From contig DJHJ01000020.1 in NCBI GenBank assembly GCA_002433055.1, positions 1 to 60,019 on the forward strand: 60,019 nt of DNA, in the 5' to 3' direction. The notes below the pieces were generated by a model that saw nothing but the letters and a program-made list of their open reading frames with translations, was not told the origin of the DNA and searched no databases. Positions 8,260 through 17,065 of this stretch are shown piece by piece; positions within the stretch are counted from its first letter, which is position 1, and every line of letters starts with the position of its first letter. A program made the translations under genes and the position numbers. The DNA comes from Acidobacteriia bacterium UBA6623. Lineage in GTDB: Bacteria; Acidobacteriota; Terriglobia; Bryobacterales; UBA6623.

Positions 8260-10293
8260 TCAGGATCGCTGCTGCACACCTAAAGTTTTAGACAAATTTT
8301 CTACGAGTGACGTCGCGTACTCGTTGATCTCTCCATCAGTCAGAGTCTCATAATCCTTTTGCCAAGCTGCTCGTATGAGGAGGCCATAAAAACCTTCTAA
8401 GACTTGGTCCCCATGGAAGATCTCGATTGGCTCTAAACGGACTAGAAATTTTTGTTGTCCAACTGCGTCGCAAATATCTGCGAAGCTCACCGCCTTAGGG
8501 ATCAGCAGAGAAAAATCTCGGTGTGAGGCTGGAACTTTTGGCACAGTTTGAAAAACCTGCTTTCGTAACCCAATATTCCATAAGGAATCTAAGTCAATTT
8601 CCGCAACGAAAATGGGACATTTGATTTTGTGAGCGGCAGCCACCTTGACATCGAGCATTCCTAGATATCCTAGCGTTTTGCGGTTGGCTACTATCCGAGC
8701 TGACTGTTCACGTTGATAGTAATCTGGTGCGGCAGTGGCCTCGAAAGAAAGTTGTTCAACCTGAAAATCACTCAACAGGCATTCGACATCTGATTTAAGG
8801 TCATAGAAATCGACCTCCTTTCCTGTGTTACTTGGAGTGGATCGTCGTGCCATGCCACAGGCGCCTAGCACTAGCGTCTTAGGTTCCTGAAAACTGCTGC
8901 CGTCACTCATGTAGAGTCGTCCGATTTCCATCAACTTAATATCTGGCTCGTTTCGGTTCAGATTCCATCCGAGTGCTTGGATCATAGTCGGCATGGCAGT
9001 ATTTCTCATCACTGCCCAAAGTTCTGATACTGGATTGCGGATCTCGACGGCCTCTTCTCTGCCGAACTGAGTAGCTTCTTCTTTGCGGATAAAAGAGTAT
9101 GCAATCGTTTCGTCATATCCGAGAGCCCGCAACAGTTCACGTGTCCGTGCCTCTTCTTTTGTGTTGGGAGGTTGCTGTACAGTTGCAGTCGAGAAAGGCA
9201 ATGTCTTCGGCACATGATGATAGCCGTGTATCCGGGCAACTTCCTCGACCAGGTCTATTTCTCGCTCAATATCAAGCCGATGAGATGACAATTTGATTTT
9301 CCAGGTTTCACCAGTCTGGTTCACGGTAAATCCAAGTGCTGTTAGAATACGTTCCACCTCGACACGCGAGACGTCGGTTCCCAGGACACGACTGATCTGT
9401 GTTGGGCGCAGATCTATCCATGCCCGATCAGTTTGCCCCGGATGGTTATCGATCACACCTTCCAACACATCGCCTGAACTCACCTGACCAAACCAGTGTG
9501 CTAGTCGCTCCAATGCCCAAACTGTTGCCTCGATGTCGGCCCCTCGTTCGAAACGATGCGACGCTTCGGTGTGCATTCCGAAGCGACGTGATGTACGGCG
9601 GATCGAGCCTGGATCGAACCAAGCTGCTTCTAGCAAAACGTTGCGGGTCGAACGGGAAATTTCAGTTTCGAGGCCTCCCATCACTCCAGCCAAAGCAACA
9701 GAACGTTCCATGTCTGCGATTACCAGATGGTCGGTAGTTAAGTTGTGAAGCATCCCATCTAATGTCTGAAGAGTTTCCTCAGATTTAGCAGTTCGAACAA
9801 CGATTTTTGCCTGTTTGAGCAAATCCAAATCAAAGGCATGTGTTGGATGGCCAGTCTCAAGCAGGACGTAGTTCGTGAGATCGGCAATGTTGTTAATGGG
9901 CCGTATGCCGCATAACTCAAGCCTTCTACGTAGCCAATCAGGCGAGGGTTTGATCACGACATTTGACAATACTCGTGCCGAATAGCGAGAACACAGCTCG
10001 GTGGCAAGAATCTCTACTGATGCTCGTGATGATGACAGTTCGTCTGTTGTAGAAATTTTCGATGCCGGCATGCGCAATGATCTGTCATAGATTGCACTGA
10101 TTTCACGAGCTACGCCAAGATGGCTCAATGCATCTGGTCGGTTAGCCGTGATGTCCAGCTCGAAGATGTGTTCATTGCCCTCCTTACGAATGGCGTCTAC
10201 AGCAAGCCCTGCGAGGGTAAGCGCTTCCGCCACCTCAGTAGGAGATTCGGGGATATCTACGAAATCTCGTAGCCAACTAAGAAGGATTTCCAT
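8260..10293 (-). CDS. pheT: Phenylalanine-tRNA ligase beta subunit, short form
   Basis: Beta subunit of PheRS, which charges tRNA-Phe with the alpha subunit. It has the N-terminal B1 fragment (LLSWLRDFVDIP), the ITANRPDALSHLGVAREI block, B3/B4 editing domain, B5 domain and a C-terminal anticodon-binding (FDX-ACB) domain (VPASHRDFSLLIPK). At 677 residues it is about 110 shorter than the E. coli protein. The sequence runs directly from LAGLAVDAIRKEG to the ANRPDAL block, so the OB-fold (EMAP-type) tRNA-binding insertion is missing. Its ATG overlaps the pheS stop (TAATG), indicating translational coupling. It is the last gene of the rpmI-rplT-pheS-pheT operon. Confidence 0.95.
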   Translation of the reverse strand: MEILLSWLRDFVDIPESPTEVAEALTLAGLAVDAIRKEGNEHIFELDITANRPDALSHLGVAREISAIYDRSLRMPASKISTTDELSSSRASVEILATELCSRYSARVLSNVVIKPSPDWLRRRLELCGIRPINNIADLTNYVLLETGHPTHAFDLDLLKQAKIVVRTAKSEETLQTLDGMLHNLTTDHLVIADMERSVALAGVMGGLETEISRSTRNVLLEAAWFDPGSIRRTSRRFGMHTEASHRFERGADIEATVWALERLAHWFGQVSSGDVLEGVIDNHPGQTDRAWIDLRPTQISRVLGTDVSRVEVERILTALGFTVNQTGETWKIKLSSHRLDIEREIDLVEEVARIHGYHHVPKTLPFSTATVQQPPNTKEEARTRELLRALGYDETIAYSFIRKEEATQFGREEAVEIRNPVSELWAVMRNTAMPTMIQALGWNLNRNEPDIKLMEIGRLYMSDGSSFQEPKTLVLGACGMARRSTPSNTGKEVDFYDLKSDVECLLSDFQVEQLSFEATAAPDYYQREQSARIVANRKTLGYLGMLDVKVAAAHKIKCPIFVAEIDLDSLWNIGLRKQVFQTVPKVPASHRDFSLLIPKAVSFADICDAVGQQKFLVRLEPIEIFHGDQVLEGFYGLLIRAAWQKDYETLTDGEINEYATSLVENLSKTLGVQQRS

Positions 10294-11369
10294 TACCGAA
10301 ACTGCCTTAGGAAGCGAATATCTCCTTGATAGAGAAGTTGAATGTCGTTGATTTCGTACTTCCGCATAGCTATACGGTCTATACCAAGTCCAAATGCAAA
10401 TCCTTGATATTGTTCGGGGTCATATTTTACGGCCTTGAGGACGTTAGGGTCGATCATCCCACAACCAAGCATCTCAATAAAACCGGTCTGTTTGCAGACT
10501 CGGCAGCCTCCTCCTCCACAGCCCTGACAGGTTACATCCATTTCAGCACTTGGCTCCGTGAAAGGGAAAAAGCTTGCGCGAAAACGAGTTTTGATTGATG
10601 ATCCAAACAATCTTTTGGCGAAATGGTCGAGTGTTCCCTTCAAGTCGCCGAAAGTAATGTTCTTGTCGACAGCGAAACCCTCAATTTGGTGAAACATCGG
10701 ACTATGTGTCGCGTCAGCTGTGTCGTGACGATAAACTTTTCCAGGCACAAGATAGCGTAGAGGGGGTTTTTGACTCTCCATAATGCGAATTTGCATTGGT
10801 GAGGTATGTGTCCGCAGCAAAACTTTATCTTCTATGAAAAGTGTATCCATTTCATCGACAGCGGGATGGTCTGATGGGAAGTTTAGTGCCTCAAAGTTAT
10901 AGTAAAATGTTTCGATTTCAGGTCCTTCTGCAATCGAGAACCCGAGGGCAGAAAAGATCGAACAAATCTCTTCGACGGTTACTTGCAGTGGGTGTTTGGC
11001 TCCTATCCGTCTTTCTGGACCGGGCAGAGTAACATCGATGGGAGGGTGAGCTAGCTGACGTTCATCCAGTTCTTTGAGTGCTTTTGCAAGAGCCACTTCG
11101 AAAGACTGTTTTATTTTGTTTTGAAGTTGTCCGATCTTGGGTTTTAGTTCCCGTGGTGCCTTTTTAAGCCAGTGCTGGTTGGTTGCGGCAAGCAAACCGT
11201 TTTTACGGCCTAACCAACGATCACGAAGCACCTTGATATCTTCGTAGGAGCCGGAAGCCGCACGTTCCCGTTCAAAAGTATCACCGAGTGAACTGTAAAG
11301 CTCCTCGATAGTTGCTCCGGCCTCGAGCAGTTCAGAAAGGGCCTGCTGCACCTGGTCTTCAATCGCCAT
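10293..11369 (-). CDS. pheS: Phenylalanine-tRNA ligase alpha subunit
   Basis: Catalytic subunit of PheRS (358 residues). An N-terminal coiled-coil arm is followed by the class II synthetase core: motif 1 region HPLQVTVEEICSIFSALGF, motif 2 (HQIEGFAVDKNITFGDLKG), the FPFTEPSAEMDV block and the glycine-rich CQGCGGGGCRVCKQTG segment, then motif 3 (FGLGIDRIAM). It activates phenylalanine and charges tRNA-Phe in an alpha2beta2 complex with PheT, whose start overlaps this stop codon. A tRNA-Phe gene lies in this same window at 23775. Confidence 0.96.
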   Translation of the reverse strand: MAIEDQVQQALSELLEAGATIEELYSSLGDTFERERAASGSYEDIKVLRDRWLGRKNGLLAATNQHWLKKAPRELKPKIGQLQNKIKQSFEVALAKALKELDERQLAHPPIDVTLPGPERRIGAKHPLQVTVEEICSIFSALGFSIAEGPEIETFYYNFEALNFPSDHPAVDEMDTLFIEDKVLLRTHTSPMQIRIMESQKPPLRYLVPGKVYRHDTADATHSPMFHQIEGFAVDKNITFGDLKGTLDHFAKRLFGSSIKTRFRASFFPFTEPSAEMDVTCQGCGGGGCRVCKQTGFIEMLGCGMIDPNVLKAVKYDPEQYQGFAFGLGIDRIAMRKYEINDIQLLYQGDIRFLRQFR

Positions 11370-11410
11370 GAAGAAATTTAAGGGAAAAACTTTCTTCCCG
11401 GTCTAACAGC

Positions 11411-12109
11411 TTATTTGCTCAATTCTTTGTTGTCAGCGACCGCCTTTTTTTTGGCTGCCGGTTTCTTTTTGGTAGTCTTCTTTTTGCCGCTTTCAGTCTT
11501 TGATCCAGCCTTTTTCTTTGCTGCGGCTTTCTTGACAGGGGCCGCCTTACCTTTTTTATCGTCTTTCGACGCTGATTTTTTTACTGCAGCCTTCTTAGCC
11601 ACTTTCTTCGGTTTTTCGGGGGTCTTTTCAGCGGGAGGAGACTTTTTTCTTGCTGGTTTTGTCGTCTCAGAGGCAGTGACCTCAGCGTTCTGATCCGACG
11701 CAGGTTTTGCAGGTTTCGAACTTTCACTTGCCGGTTTATTTGAACCCAGGCCTGTTTCTATTGCAACCTTGGCTTTTTCAACCAACTGAGTGAAAGCGCC
11801 GGGATCTTGCACAGCTAGTTCAGCCAACATCTTACGGTTTAATTCAATGTCAGCAAGTTTCAGTCCGTAAATAAATCGATTGTACGAGAGTCCGTTTGCA
11901 CGAGAACCTGCGGCGATTCGAATGATCCACAAAGAACGGAAGTCTCTCTTTTTAAGCCGTCTACCTATATAGGAAAACTTCTGGCTTCTATCGACAGCCT
12001 CTTTTGCATAGCGATAGAGTTTACTCTTGCGCTGGTAGTAGCCCTTTACTTGGGCGAGAATTTTCTTTCGTTTCCAGCGGCGCTTGATGCCGCGTTTCAC
12101 TCTGGGCAC
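11411..12109 (-). CDS. rplT: 50S ribosomal protein L20 with long Lys/Ala-rich C-terminal tail
   Basis: Residues 1-118 are a normal L20 (VPRVKRGIKRRWKRKK, then SYIGRRLKKRDFRSLWI). L20 is needed for 50S assembly and binds 23S rRNA. The start is a GTG at 12109 with an excellent GAGGAGG site, not the further upstream ATG. Residues 119-232 form an unusual tail rich in Lys, Ala, Pro, Ser and Thr, with repeated KKAA/KKKA patterns like histone H1 or AlgP tails. L20 normally ends near residue 118. The tail reads through in frame with no sign of frameshift. It follows rpmI and precedes pheS by 41 nt. Confidence 0.93.
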   Translation of the reverse strand: MPRVKRGIKRRWKRKKILAQVKGYYQRKSKLYRYAKEAVDRSQKFSYIGRRLKKRDFRSLWIIRIAAGSRANGLSYNRFIYGLKLADIELNRKMLAELAVQDPGAFTQLVEKAKVAIETGLGSNKPASESSKPAKPASDQNAEVTASETTKPARKKSPPAEKTPEKPKKVAKKAAVKKSASKDDKKGKAAPVKKAAAKKKAGSKTESGKKKTTKKKPAAKKKAVADNKELSK

Positions 12110-12202
12110 GGTTTCCTCCTCTGATGGGCTGCGACAGCCGGGCTCACATTGCGGCGGGTCAGGCACGTGCCTAATTGGCGCTGCCCGCGCGCTTGCGGTT
12201 TA

Positions 12203-12397
12203 CTATCCCGCAATCATCTGTTTGACGGCTTTTGCCATTGCAGGGCTCACTAATGTGCTCTTGCGAAGACCTCGTTTTCGTTTGGTGGTCTTCTTGGTCA
12301 GAATATGGCTCTTCATTGAATGGTTCCGCTTGACCTTCCCGGAACCCGTCAACTTAAAGCGCTTACTGGCACCTCTATGAGATTTCAATTTTGGCAC
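12203..12397 (-). CDS. rpmI: 50S ribosomal protein L35
   Basis: A 64-residue basic protein that matches L35 end to end (PKLKSHRGASKRFKLTGSGKVKR...). It is a small 50S protein. It is the first gene of the rpmI-rplT-pheS-pheT operon. In most bacteria infC (IF3) precedes rpmI; here the next gene upstream is an unrelated oxidoreductase, and a structured leader fills the gap. Confidence 0.95.
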   Translation of the reverse strand: MPKLKSHRGASKRFKLTGSGKVKRNHSMKSHILTKKTTKRKRGLRKSTLVSPAMAKAVKQMIAG

Positions 12398-12540
12398 AAC
12401 GCCCGTCCCTCAATCTGACCGCCTGTAGCGGGTCTTTAGTGCTCCCGCTATCCAAACCTGGAGCAGGCACAACTCGAAACTAACCACAGTCAGACGAGAG
12501 TAAGCCCACACGCAACTTCAAACGATCGTTTCTCAGTATA
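12398..12540 (-). promoter_or_regulatory. Structured leader and -10 box of the rpmI operon
   Basis: On the minus strand a TATACT hexamer (12535-12540) should start transcription near 12528, leaving a leader of about 130 nt before rpmI. The leader holds a 7-bp hairpin (TAGCGGG 12426-12432 with CCCGCTA 12444-12450), a short CCTG/CAGG hairpin, and an outer GCCTG/CAGGC pairing (12421-12425 with 12464-12468). In other bacteria L20 represses this operon by binding such a leader; that this one does so is inference. Confidence 0.4.
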
Positions 12541-12633
12541 GCAAGGGTCCGAAAATCAGGCCGGAAGTTGAGCAGGTGAGTCTACGTACACACATAAGAA
12601 CTAAACAATTGCAACTCGATGAATAGTCAAGCC

Positions 12634-13806
12634 TCAAGCTCCAATTCCTCCAAATTCTCCCAACCAAGTTGCTTCACGATTCTCGTAGATTGCAGTACGT
12701 CCCAGGATAGCCATCAAAGTGCTCAGCGCTGAGCGTTCTCCCACATTCTCAACATTGCCGGTTTCGATACGTTTGAGAAAAGTATCAACTGCATCGACAG
12801 TGATGTCGTTGTCTGACAAAAATACTTCTGGTTGGCCCTCCGTACGGTAATGAATCATACGACTACGAGAGGTTTCGACTGTTCCCTTAGTGCCAGTGAA
12901 TCGTTCTCCTACACGACGGAACCCGCGAGGTGTTATCTGATTAGCCTCGAAATTGACATGCATGCCATCTGGAAACTCAAAGCTGAGTGACAGGTGGTCC
13001 ATAATCTCCATTTGTTTACGGACTTTTGTGCCGCCGTAACCAACGACTCTCGTTGGTAGCGATCCAATAAACCAATGTAGGACGTCGAAATTGTGACAAT
13101 CTTGTTCGACGATAATATCTCCTGAATAATCTCGGTAAGCAAACCAGTTACGCAGTTTATGTTCAGCAGGATCACCATAGGAACGTAATCGAAATGGATC
13201 ACCCGAAATCCAAGAAGCACTAGCTATGGTTAGTTGACCGAGGTCTCCCGCTTGAAGACGCCTGTAAGCTTCCAGATATCCTTTACCATAACGTTGCTGA
13301 AACCCTGTTGAAAGACATTTGTCGGGTTTGTGTCGACGTGAAGCTTCGATGACAAGCCGACAGCCTTCGGCATCGACGCCCATGGGTTTTTCGCAGTAGA
13401 TATGTTTGTCGGCTTGTACGGCGGCCGATAGCATACGAGGATGTTCGAATGGTGGTGTGGCAATTATGACTGCGTCTATGTCCGAGGACAGCAATTTATC
13501 CATATCCTTGTAGGTCGCTGCATTGGGTATCTCAATCTTGCGTTTTGCTTTCTCAATCTGATCGTCAAAGAGATCACACAGAGCCGTCACGCGTCCGCGT
13601 ACGTTGGTTTGAGTGTAACCCGCAACACGAGAGCCACGGTTACCTGTGCCGAGTAATCCAACAGAGATGGCGGAATTTGCAGATGATCCACGGATGGATT
13701 CCGGCTTTATGATTGTCCATGCCGTTGTAGCACTAATGCCTGAATTGGTGAGAAACCCACGTCGAGACACGGCTAAGTTATTCGAACCGATAGCTTTCTG
13801 TGTCAT
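12634..13806 (-). CDS. Gfo/Idh/MocA-family oxidoreductase, Tat-exported
   Basis: A 390-residue NAD(P)-dependent oxidoreductase family protein. It starts with a clear twin-arginine signal (VSRRGFLTNSG, then a mild hydrophobic stretch). The Rossmann fold follows (VGLLGTGNRGSRVAGY), then the EKP motif (YCEKPMGVD) where Lys is catalytic in the family, and the C-terminal alpha/beta domain. These proteins oxidise, reduce or epimerise sugars, or act on glycosidic bonds. An AAAGGGA ribosome-binding site precedes the ATG. It lies 23 nt after the sulfatase gene in one operon, suggesting joint work on a sulfated sugar (inference). Confidence 0.85.
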   Translation of the reverse strand: MTQKAIGSNNLAVSRRGFLTNSGISATTAWTIIKPESIRGSSANSAISVGLLGTGNRGSRVAGYTQTNVRGRVTALCDLFDDQIEKAKRKIEIPNAATYKDMDKLLSSDIDAVIIATPPFEHPRMLSAAVQADKHIYCEKPMGVDAEGCRLVIEASRRHKPDKCLSTGFQQRYGKGYLEAYRRLQAGDLGQLTIASASWISGDPFRLRSYGDPAEHKLRNWFAYRDYSGDIIVEQDCHNFDVLHWFIGSLPTRVVGYGGTKVRKQMEIMDHLSLSFEFPDGMHVNFEANQITPRGFRRVGERFTGTKGTVETSRSRMIHYRTEGQPEVFLSDNDITVDAVDTFLKRIETGNVENVGERSALSTLMAILGRTAIYENREATWLGEFGGIGA

Positions 13807-13829
13807 CTTTTCCCTTTCATCGTCATTAT

Positions 13830-15275
13830 TTATTGATTCGGGTAGATAGGACCTTGGCCTAGGTATGGTTGTAGGTCAAAGAATTTGCCACGGCCCTGCA
13901 CTCGCGGGTCGCCTGTTGCATCCAAATTTTCGAATAAACGAATAGCAAGATCCTTTTTAATGCTTCTATATTCTTTGTTGCCAGCAACATTATTCACCTG
14001 TGCCGGATCCTTTTTTAGATCGTACAGCTCCTCTGCTGGTCGCGTACCGAATGCCAGGTCGTAGTATCGTTTCACTTCAGAGTCGTTGCGGTGAAGCCAG
14101 AGATACCACTTGGTTGGCCCATTATCACAGGCTGCTAGCCAGCCATTTTGAATGAAGGCCTTTGAGTAGTTAGGAGTCCCAGCAGGCCAACGACCAGGCT
14201 CAAAATTGCGAATGTAGAGGTATTTGTCAGTCCGGATTCCACGCATGGGATAGCCCCCTGAATCTGGAGCCTCTTGTGCCGGTACGTGACGCTCCATGCC
14301 AAAAAAGATGTGATTTCTCGCTGTTTCAATGCGACCTGACCCATTGGAGGTTAGAAGTGCCAATAGTGATTGACCAGTCATATTTTCTGGTGCGGACAGC
14401 TCAGCCGCTTCTAAGAATGTAGGGGCTAGGTCGGTGGCAGAAACGAAGTCAGTGACTCGACGGCCAGGCGGTATACGCACTGGCCAACGGATCACTAGTG
14501 GTATCCGAGTGCCAGCATCGTAGAGGTTTGCTTTTGCGCGTGGGAATGGCATGCCGTGATCACTAGTCATCACGATGATTGTATTGTCGAGCTCGCCCAT
14601 CTTCTCCAAACGTCGAATTAGCGTACCGACTTCACGGTCGAAGCGCTCTATTTCCCAGTAGTAGTCCGCGATGTCGCTGCGGATCTCTCTCACGTCCGGA
14701 TAATGTTCGAACAGATGAACTTCACTCGGATCTATGCCACTGCGAATGCCATTTCCTGGTGCGTATGGCCTATGTGGATCACCCGTACCAAACCAGAGAC
14801 AAAAGGCTGAATCTGCTGGACGTGCCTCGAAGAACTCATCCACAGTTGAATAGCGCTTTCCGGCGGGGTTTGTGGCACTGTACGGATGGCGACCTGGACC
14901 CCAGCCTTTTCTATAACTGCCCACAAAATAGCCATTCTTGGCTAGGATCTCCGGGTATTCAGGGATTCCAGATGGCCATATGCTCCAGAGATTACCTCCT
15001 TGCCTTAGGCGCCAAAACTGCTGGCCGGTGATGATAGCCCCTCGGCTTGGGGTACAAGAGGGGGAGGATATGTAGGCGTTTTCAAATAATACTCCTTCTT
15101 TTGCCAGTCGATCAAAAGTACGTGTCTTGATTCCAGTGTCGCCATATGCACTAGCGTGGGGCCATCCCCAGTCATCAGCAATGGCAAAGACTATATTTGG
15201 CTGATTTGTGCCAAGAGCCAAACGTGTCGCAAAAAACACGAAGACAGTCAGAAATTTCATTATCTTGAGAGCCAT
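13830..15275 (-). CDS. Secreted sulfatase (type I, formylglycine-dependent)
   Basis: A 481-residue sulfatase. After a signal peptide (hydrophobic core FLTVFVFFATRLALG) come the metal-binding ADDWGWP block and the CTPSR signature. Cys74 is the residue that is turned into formylglycine in type I sulfatases. MTSDHGMPF gives the second metal site. It removes sulfate esters, most likely from polysaccharide or glycoside in the periplasm or outside the cell. The substrate is unknown and no sulfatase-maturing enzyme is in the window. The Gfo/Idh gene follows directly. A TATTGT -10-like box lies 6 nt before the ATG. Confidence 0.9.
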   Translation of the reverse strand: MALKIMKFLTVFVFFATRLALGTNQPNIVFAIADDWGWPHASAYGDTGIKTRTFDRLAKEGVLFENAYISSPSCTPSRGAIITGQQFWRLRQGGNLWSIWPSGIPEYPEILAKNGYFVGSYRKGWGPGRHPYSATNPAGKRYSTVDEFFEARPADSAFCLWFGTGDPHRPYAPGNGIRSGIDPSEVHLFEHYPDVREIRSDIADYYWEIERFDREVGTLIRRLEKMGELDNTIIVMTSDHGMPFPRAKANLYDAGTRIPLVIRWPVRIPPGRRVTDFVSATDLAPTFLEAAELSAPENMTGQSLLALLTSNGSGRIETARNHIFFGMERHVPAQEAPDSGGYPMRGIRTDKYLYIRNFEPGRWPAGTPNYSKAFIQNGWLAACDNGPTKWYLWLHRNDSEVKRYYDLAFGTRPAEELYDLKKDPAQVNNVAGNKEYRSIKKDLAIRLFENLDATGDPRVQGRGKFFDLQPYLGQGPIYPNQ

Positions 15276-15281
15276 TACACA

Positions 15282-15287
15282 ACAATA
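15282..15287 (-). promoter_or_regulatory. -10-like box for a possibly leaderless sulfatase mRNA
   Basis: TATTGT on the minus strand lies 6 nt before the sulfatase ATG, which has no Shine-Dalgarno sequence. The spacing equals that at 863-875. The hexamer is imperfect, so this is weaker. Confidence 0.3.
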
Positions 15288-15478
15288 AATAACACGGCAA
15301 AGTCCATTTGCATACTAACAAGTCAAATTAATTAAGAACTGACGTAGAGTTTCTGGTGTTGCAATTACCGCATACAAAAATCGGCGGAACTACTGTTGCA
15401 ACGGTTGCCCTCACTCCAAATTTAGAAAACCCTGTAAGGCAAATGATGGTTCACCTCTGTGAAAGCATGTTGTCACAT

Positions 15479-15508
15479 TTATCAAGTTGCTCTCAAAAGA
15501 TTTACACT
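15479..15508 (+). promoter_or_regulatory. Candidate promoter for the M81 peptidase gene
   Basis: TTATCA (15479-15484), an 18-nt spacer and TACACT (15503-15508) suggest a start near 15515, about 45 nt before the ATG. The rest of the 284-nt gap to the sulfatase gene shows nothing clear; a 61-codon ORF in it looks like chance. Confidence 0.35.
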
Positions 15509-15559
15509 AGAGCCTGGCTGTATAACCCATTTACAAGCTAATAACTGAGGATTTTGCAT

Positions 15560-17011
15560 ATGCGCATAGGTGTTGGGTATCTTCTGCAAGAAACTAATAC
15601 GTTTTCGCCAGTGGAGACGCGCTGGGAAGATTTTGGTCTAGTCGAAGGTGGTGAAGTGATTGACCGCTGGCGCGGAACTGAAACGGAAATAGGCGGTTTT
15701 TTTGATGTTTTAGAGGGAGCAGGTCACGAAGCAGTGCCATTGTTTGCCGGTTGGGCAATGACTGCCGGTAATCTTTCAAGCGCGACCTTCGAGCGTCTGA
15801 CTTCTATGATCGGTGAACGCTTTGAAGAGGCTCAACCTCTCGATGCACTCTTGATTGCCCTCCATGGGTCGATGAGTGCACATGGTGTCGACGACTGCGA
15901 TGGTCAAATCATCGAGATGGCGCGCCAAAACTTGGGTGATAAAACAATCGTCGTGACTCTTGATCTTCATGCCAATCTGACCACCAAGATGGTCCATTCT
16001 TCCAATGCCATCGTCTCCTATCAAACTTATCCACATGTAGATATGTATTCGACTGGCGTCTCTGCAGCAGAGCTGCTACTGCGCTCACTAAAAGAGGAGG
16101 TCCGGCTAGTCTCATGCTTTAAAAAATTGCCCTTGATCGTCGGGCCTGAAAACATGCAAACGACGAATGGACCGATGGAGGAGGTATTCAATGTGGGTTA
16201 TATGGCTCGAAAACGTGGTGAAGTGCTAACGGTTTCGGCATTTGGAGTACAGCCATGGCTAGATGTGGGTGAGATGGGTTGTGCCACGCTGGCTGTATCG
16301 GACAAGAGTTTGGAGCTTGCGGACAACTGTGCTACAGACATGGCCCACCATTTTTGGAATTTGCGCGAAAAGTTTACGATTCCCCTTCTGAGGCCTAGGG
16401 AGGCTGTCACCCTTGCGGCAAGTGAAGATAGGGGTCCCGTTGTTCTGGCTGAGATTTCTGATGCACCGACAGCTGGAGCACCAGGCGATAGTGCGGAACT
16501 TTTGCTACCACTCGAACAGTATGCTCCTGACCGAACGGCTCTGATCTGGATTCGTGACCCGATGGTTGTTATGCAAGCTATTGCAGTCGGCGTGGGTGGA
16601 AAGTTGCGCACAGCGATTGGAGGAGGGTTCGATAAAACAAACCACACCCCCGTTTTGTTCGATGGAGCTGTGTGTTCGGTAACTGATGGACAATTCCGTT
16701 TTACAGGTAACTATAACAAGGGAATGCTGAATAATATGGGCACTACCGTGGTGCTTAAAAGTAAAAAAACTACTATTGTAGTTACAGAGGCTCCTGCCAA
16801 TATGATTTCGCCTGATGTGTATTTTAGTCAAGGACTTGACCCTCAGGATTATCACATTGTTGTGGTCAAATCTTGCAATAGCTTTCGGTCCGAATACAAA
16901 TTTTCTTCTAGAGTGATTTTGGTTGATACACCTGGCATTAGCCCGGCAAATTTGCGGGGTTTGCCCTACGAGCGTGTGCCACGGCCAATTTACCCCTTGG
17001 ATCCGATGTGA
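15560..17011 (+). CDS. M81-family metallopeptidase (MlrC/microcystinase C-like)
   Basis: A 483-residue protein of the M81 family, named after MlrC, which cleaves linearised microcystin. The N-terminal IGVGYLLQETNTFSP, the metal-type motifs LDLHANLT and TYPHVDMY, and the C-terminal MlrC domain (SDAPTAGAPGDS) are visible. The ATG at 15560 is chosen because GAGGA lies 8 nt upstream; a TTG two codons earlier is possible. No signal peptide, so cytoplasmic. The family occurs far beyond microcystin degraders, and its usual substrates are unknown; small peptides or amide compounds are likely. It is transcribed away from the sulfatase operon. Confidence 0.85.
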   Translation: MRIGVGYLLQETNTFSPVETRWEDFGLVEGGEVIDRWRGTETEIGGFFDVLEGAGHEAVPLFAGWAMTAGNLSSATFERLTSMIGERFEEAQPLDALLIALHGSMSAHGVDDCDGQIIEMARQNLGDKTIVVTLDLHANLTTKMVHSSNAIVSYQTYPHVDMYSTGVSAAELLLRSLKEEVRLVSCFKKLPLIVGPENMQTTNGPMEEVFNVGYMARKRGEVLTVSAFGVQPWLDVGEMGCATLAVSDKSLELADNCATDMAHHFWNLREKFTIPLLRPREAVTLAASEDRGPVVLAEISDAPTAGAPGDSAELLLPLEQYAPDRTALIWIRDPMVVMQAIAVGVGGKLRTAIGGGFDKTNHTPVLFDGAVCSVTDGQFRFTGNYNKGMLNNMGTTVVLKSKKTTIVVTEAPANMISPDVYFSQGLDPQDYHIVVVKSCNSFRSEYKFSSRVILVDTPGISPANLRGLPYERVPRPIYPLDPM

Positions 17012-17065
17012 TCTATTTGTTTTTGAGTTTCCCGAAACATTCCAGTGTTGTGTTGGTAAACAGCG

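Noticed and set aside
15356..15541. 61-codon ORF in the promoter region before the M81 gene
   Set aside because: No ribosome-binding site, no recognisable motif, and it overlaps a better-supported promoter.
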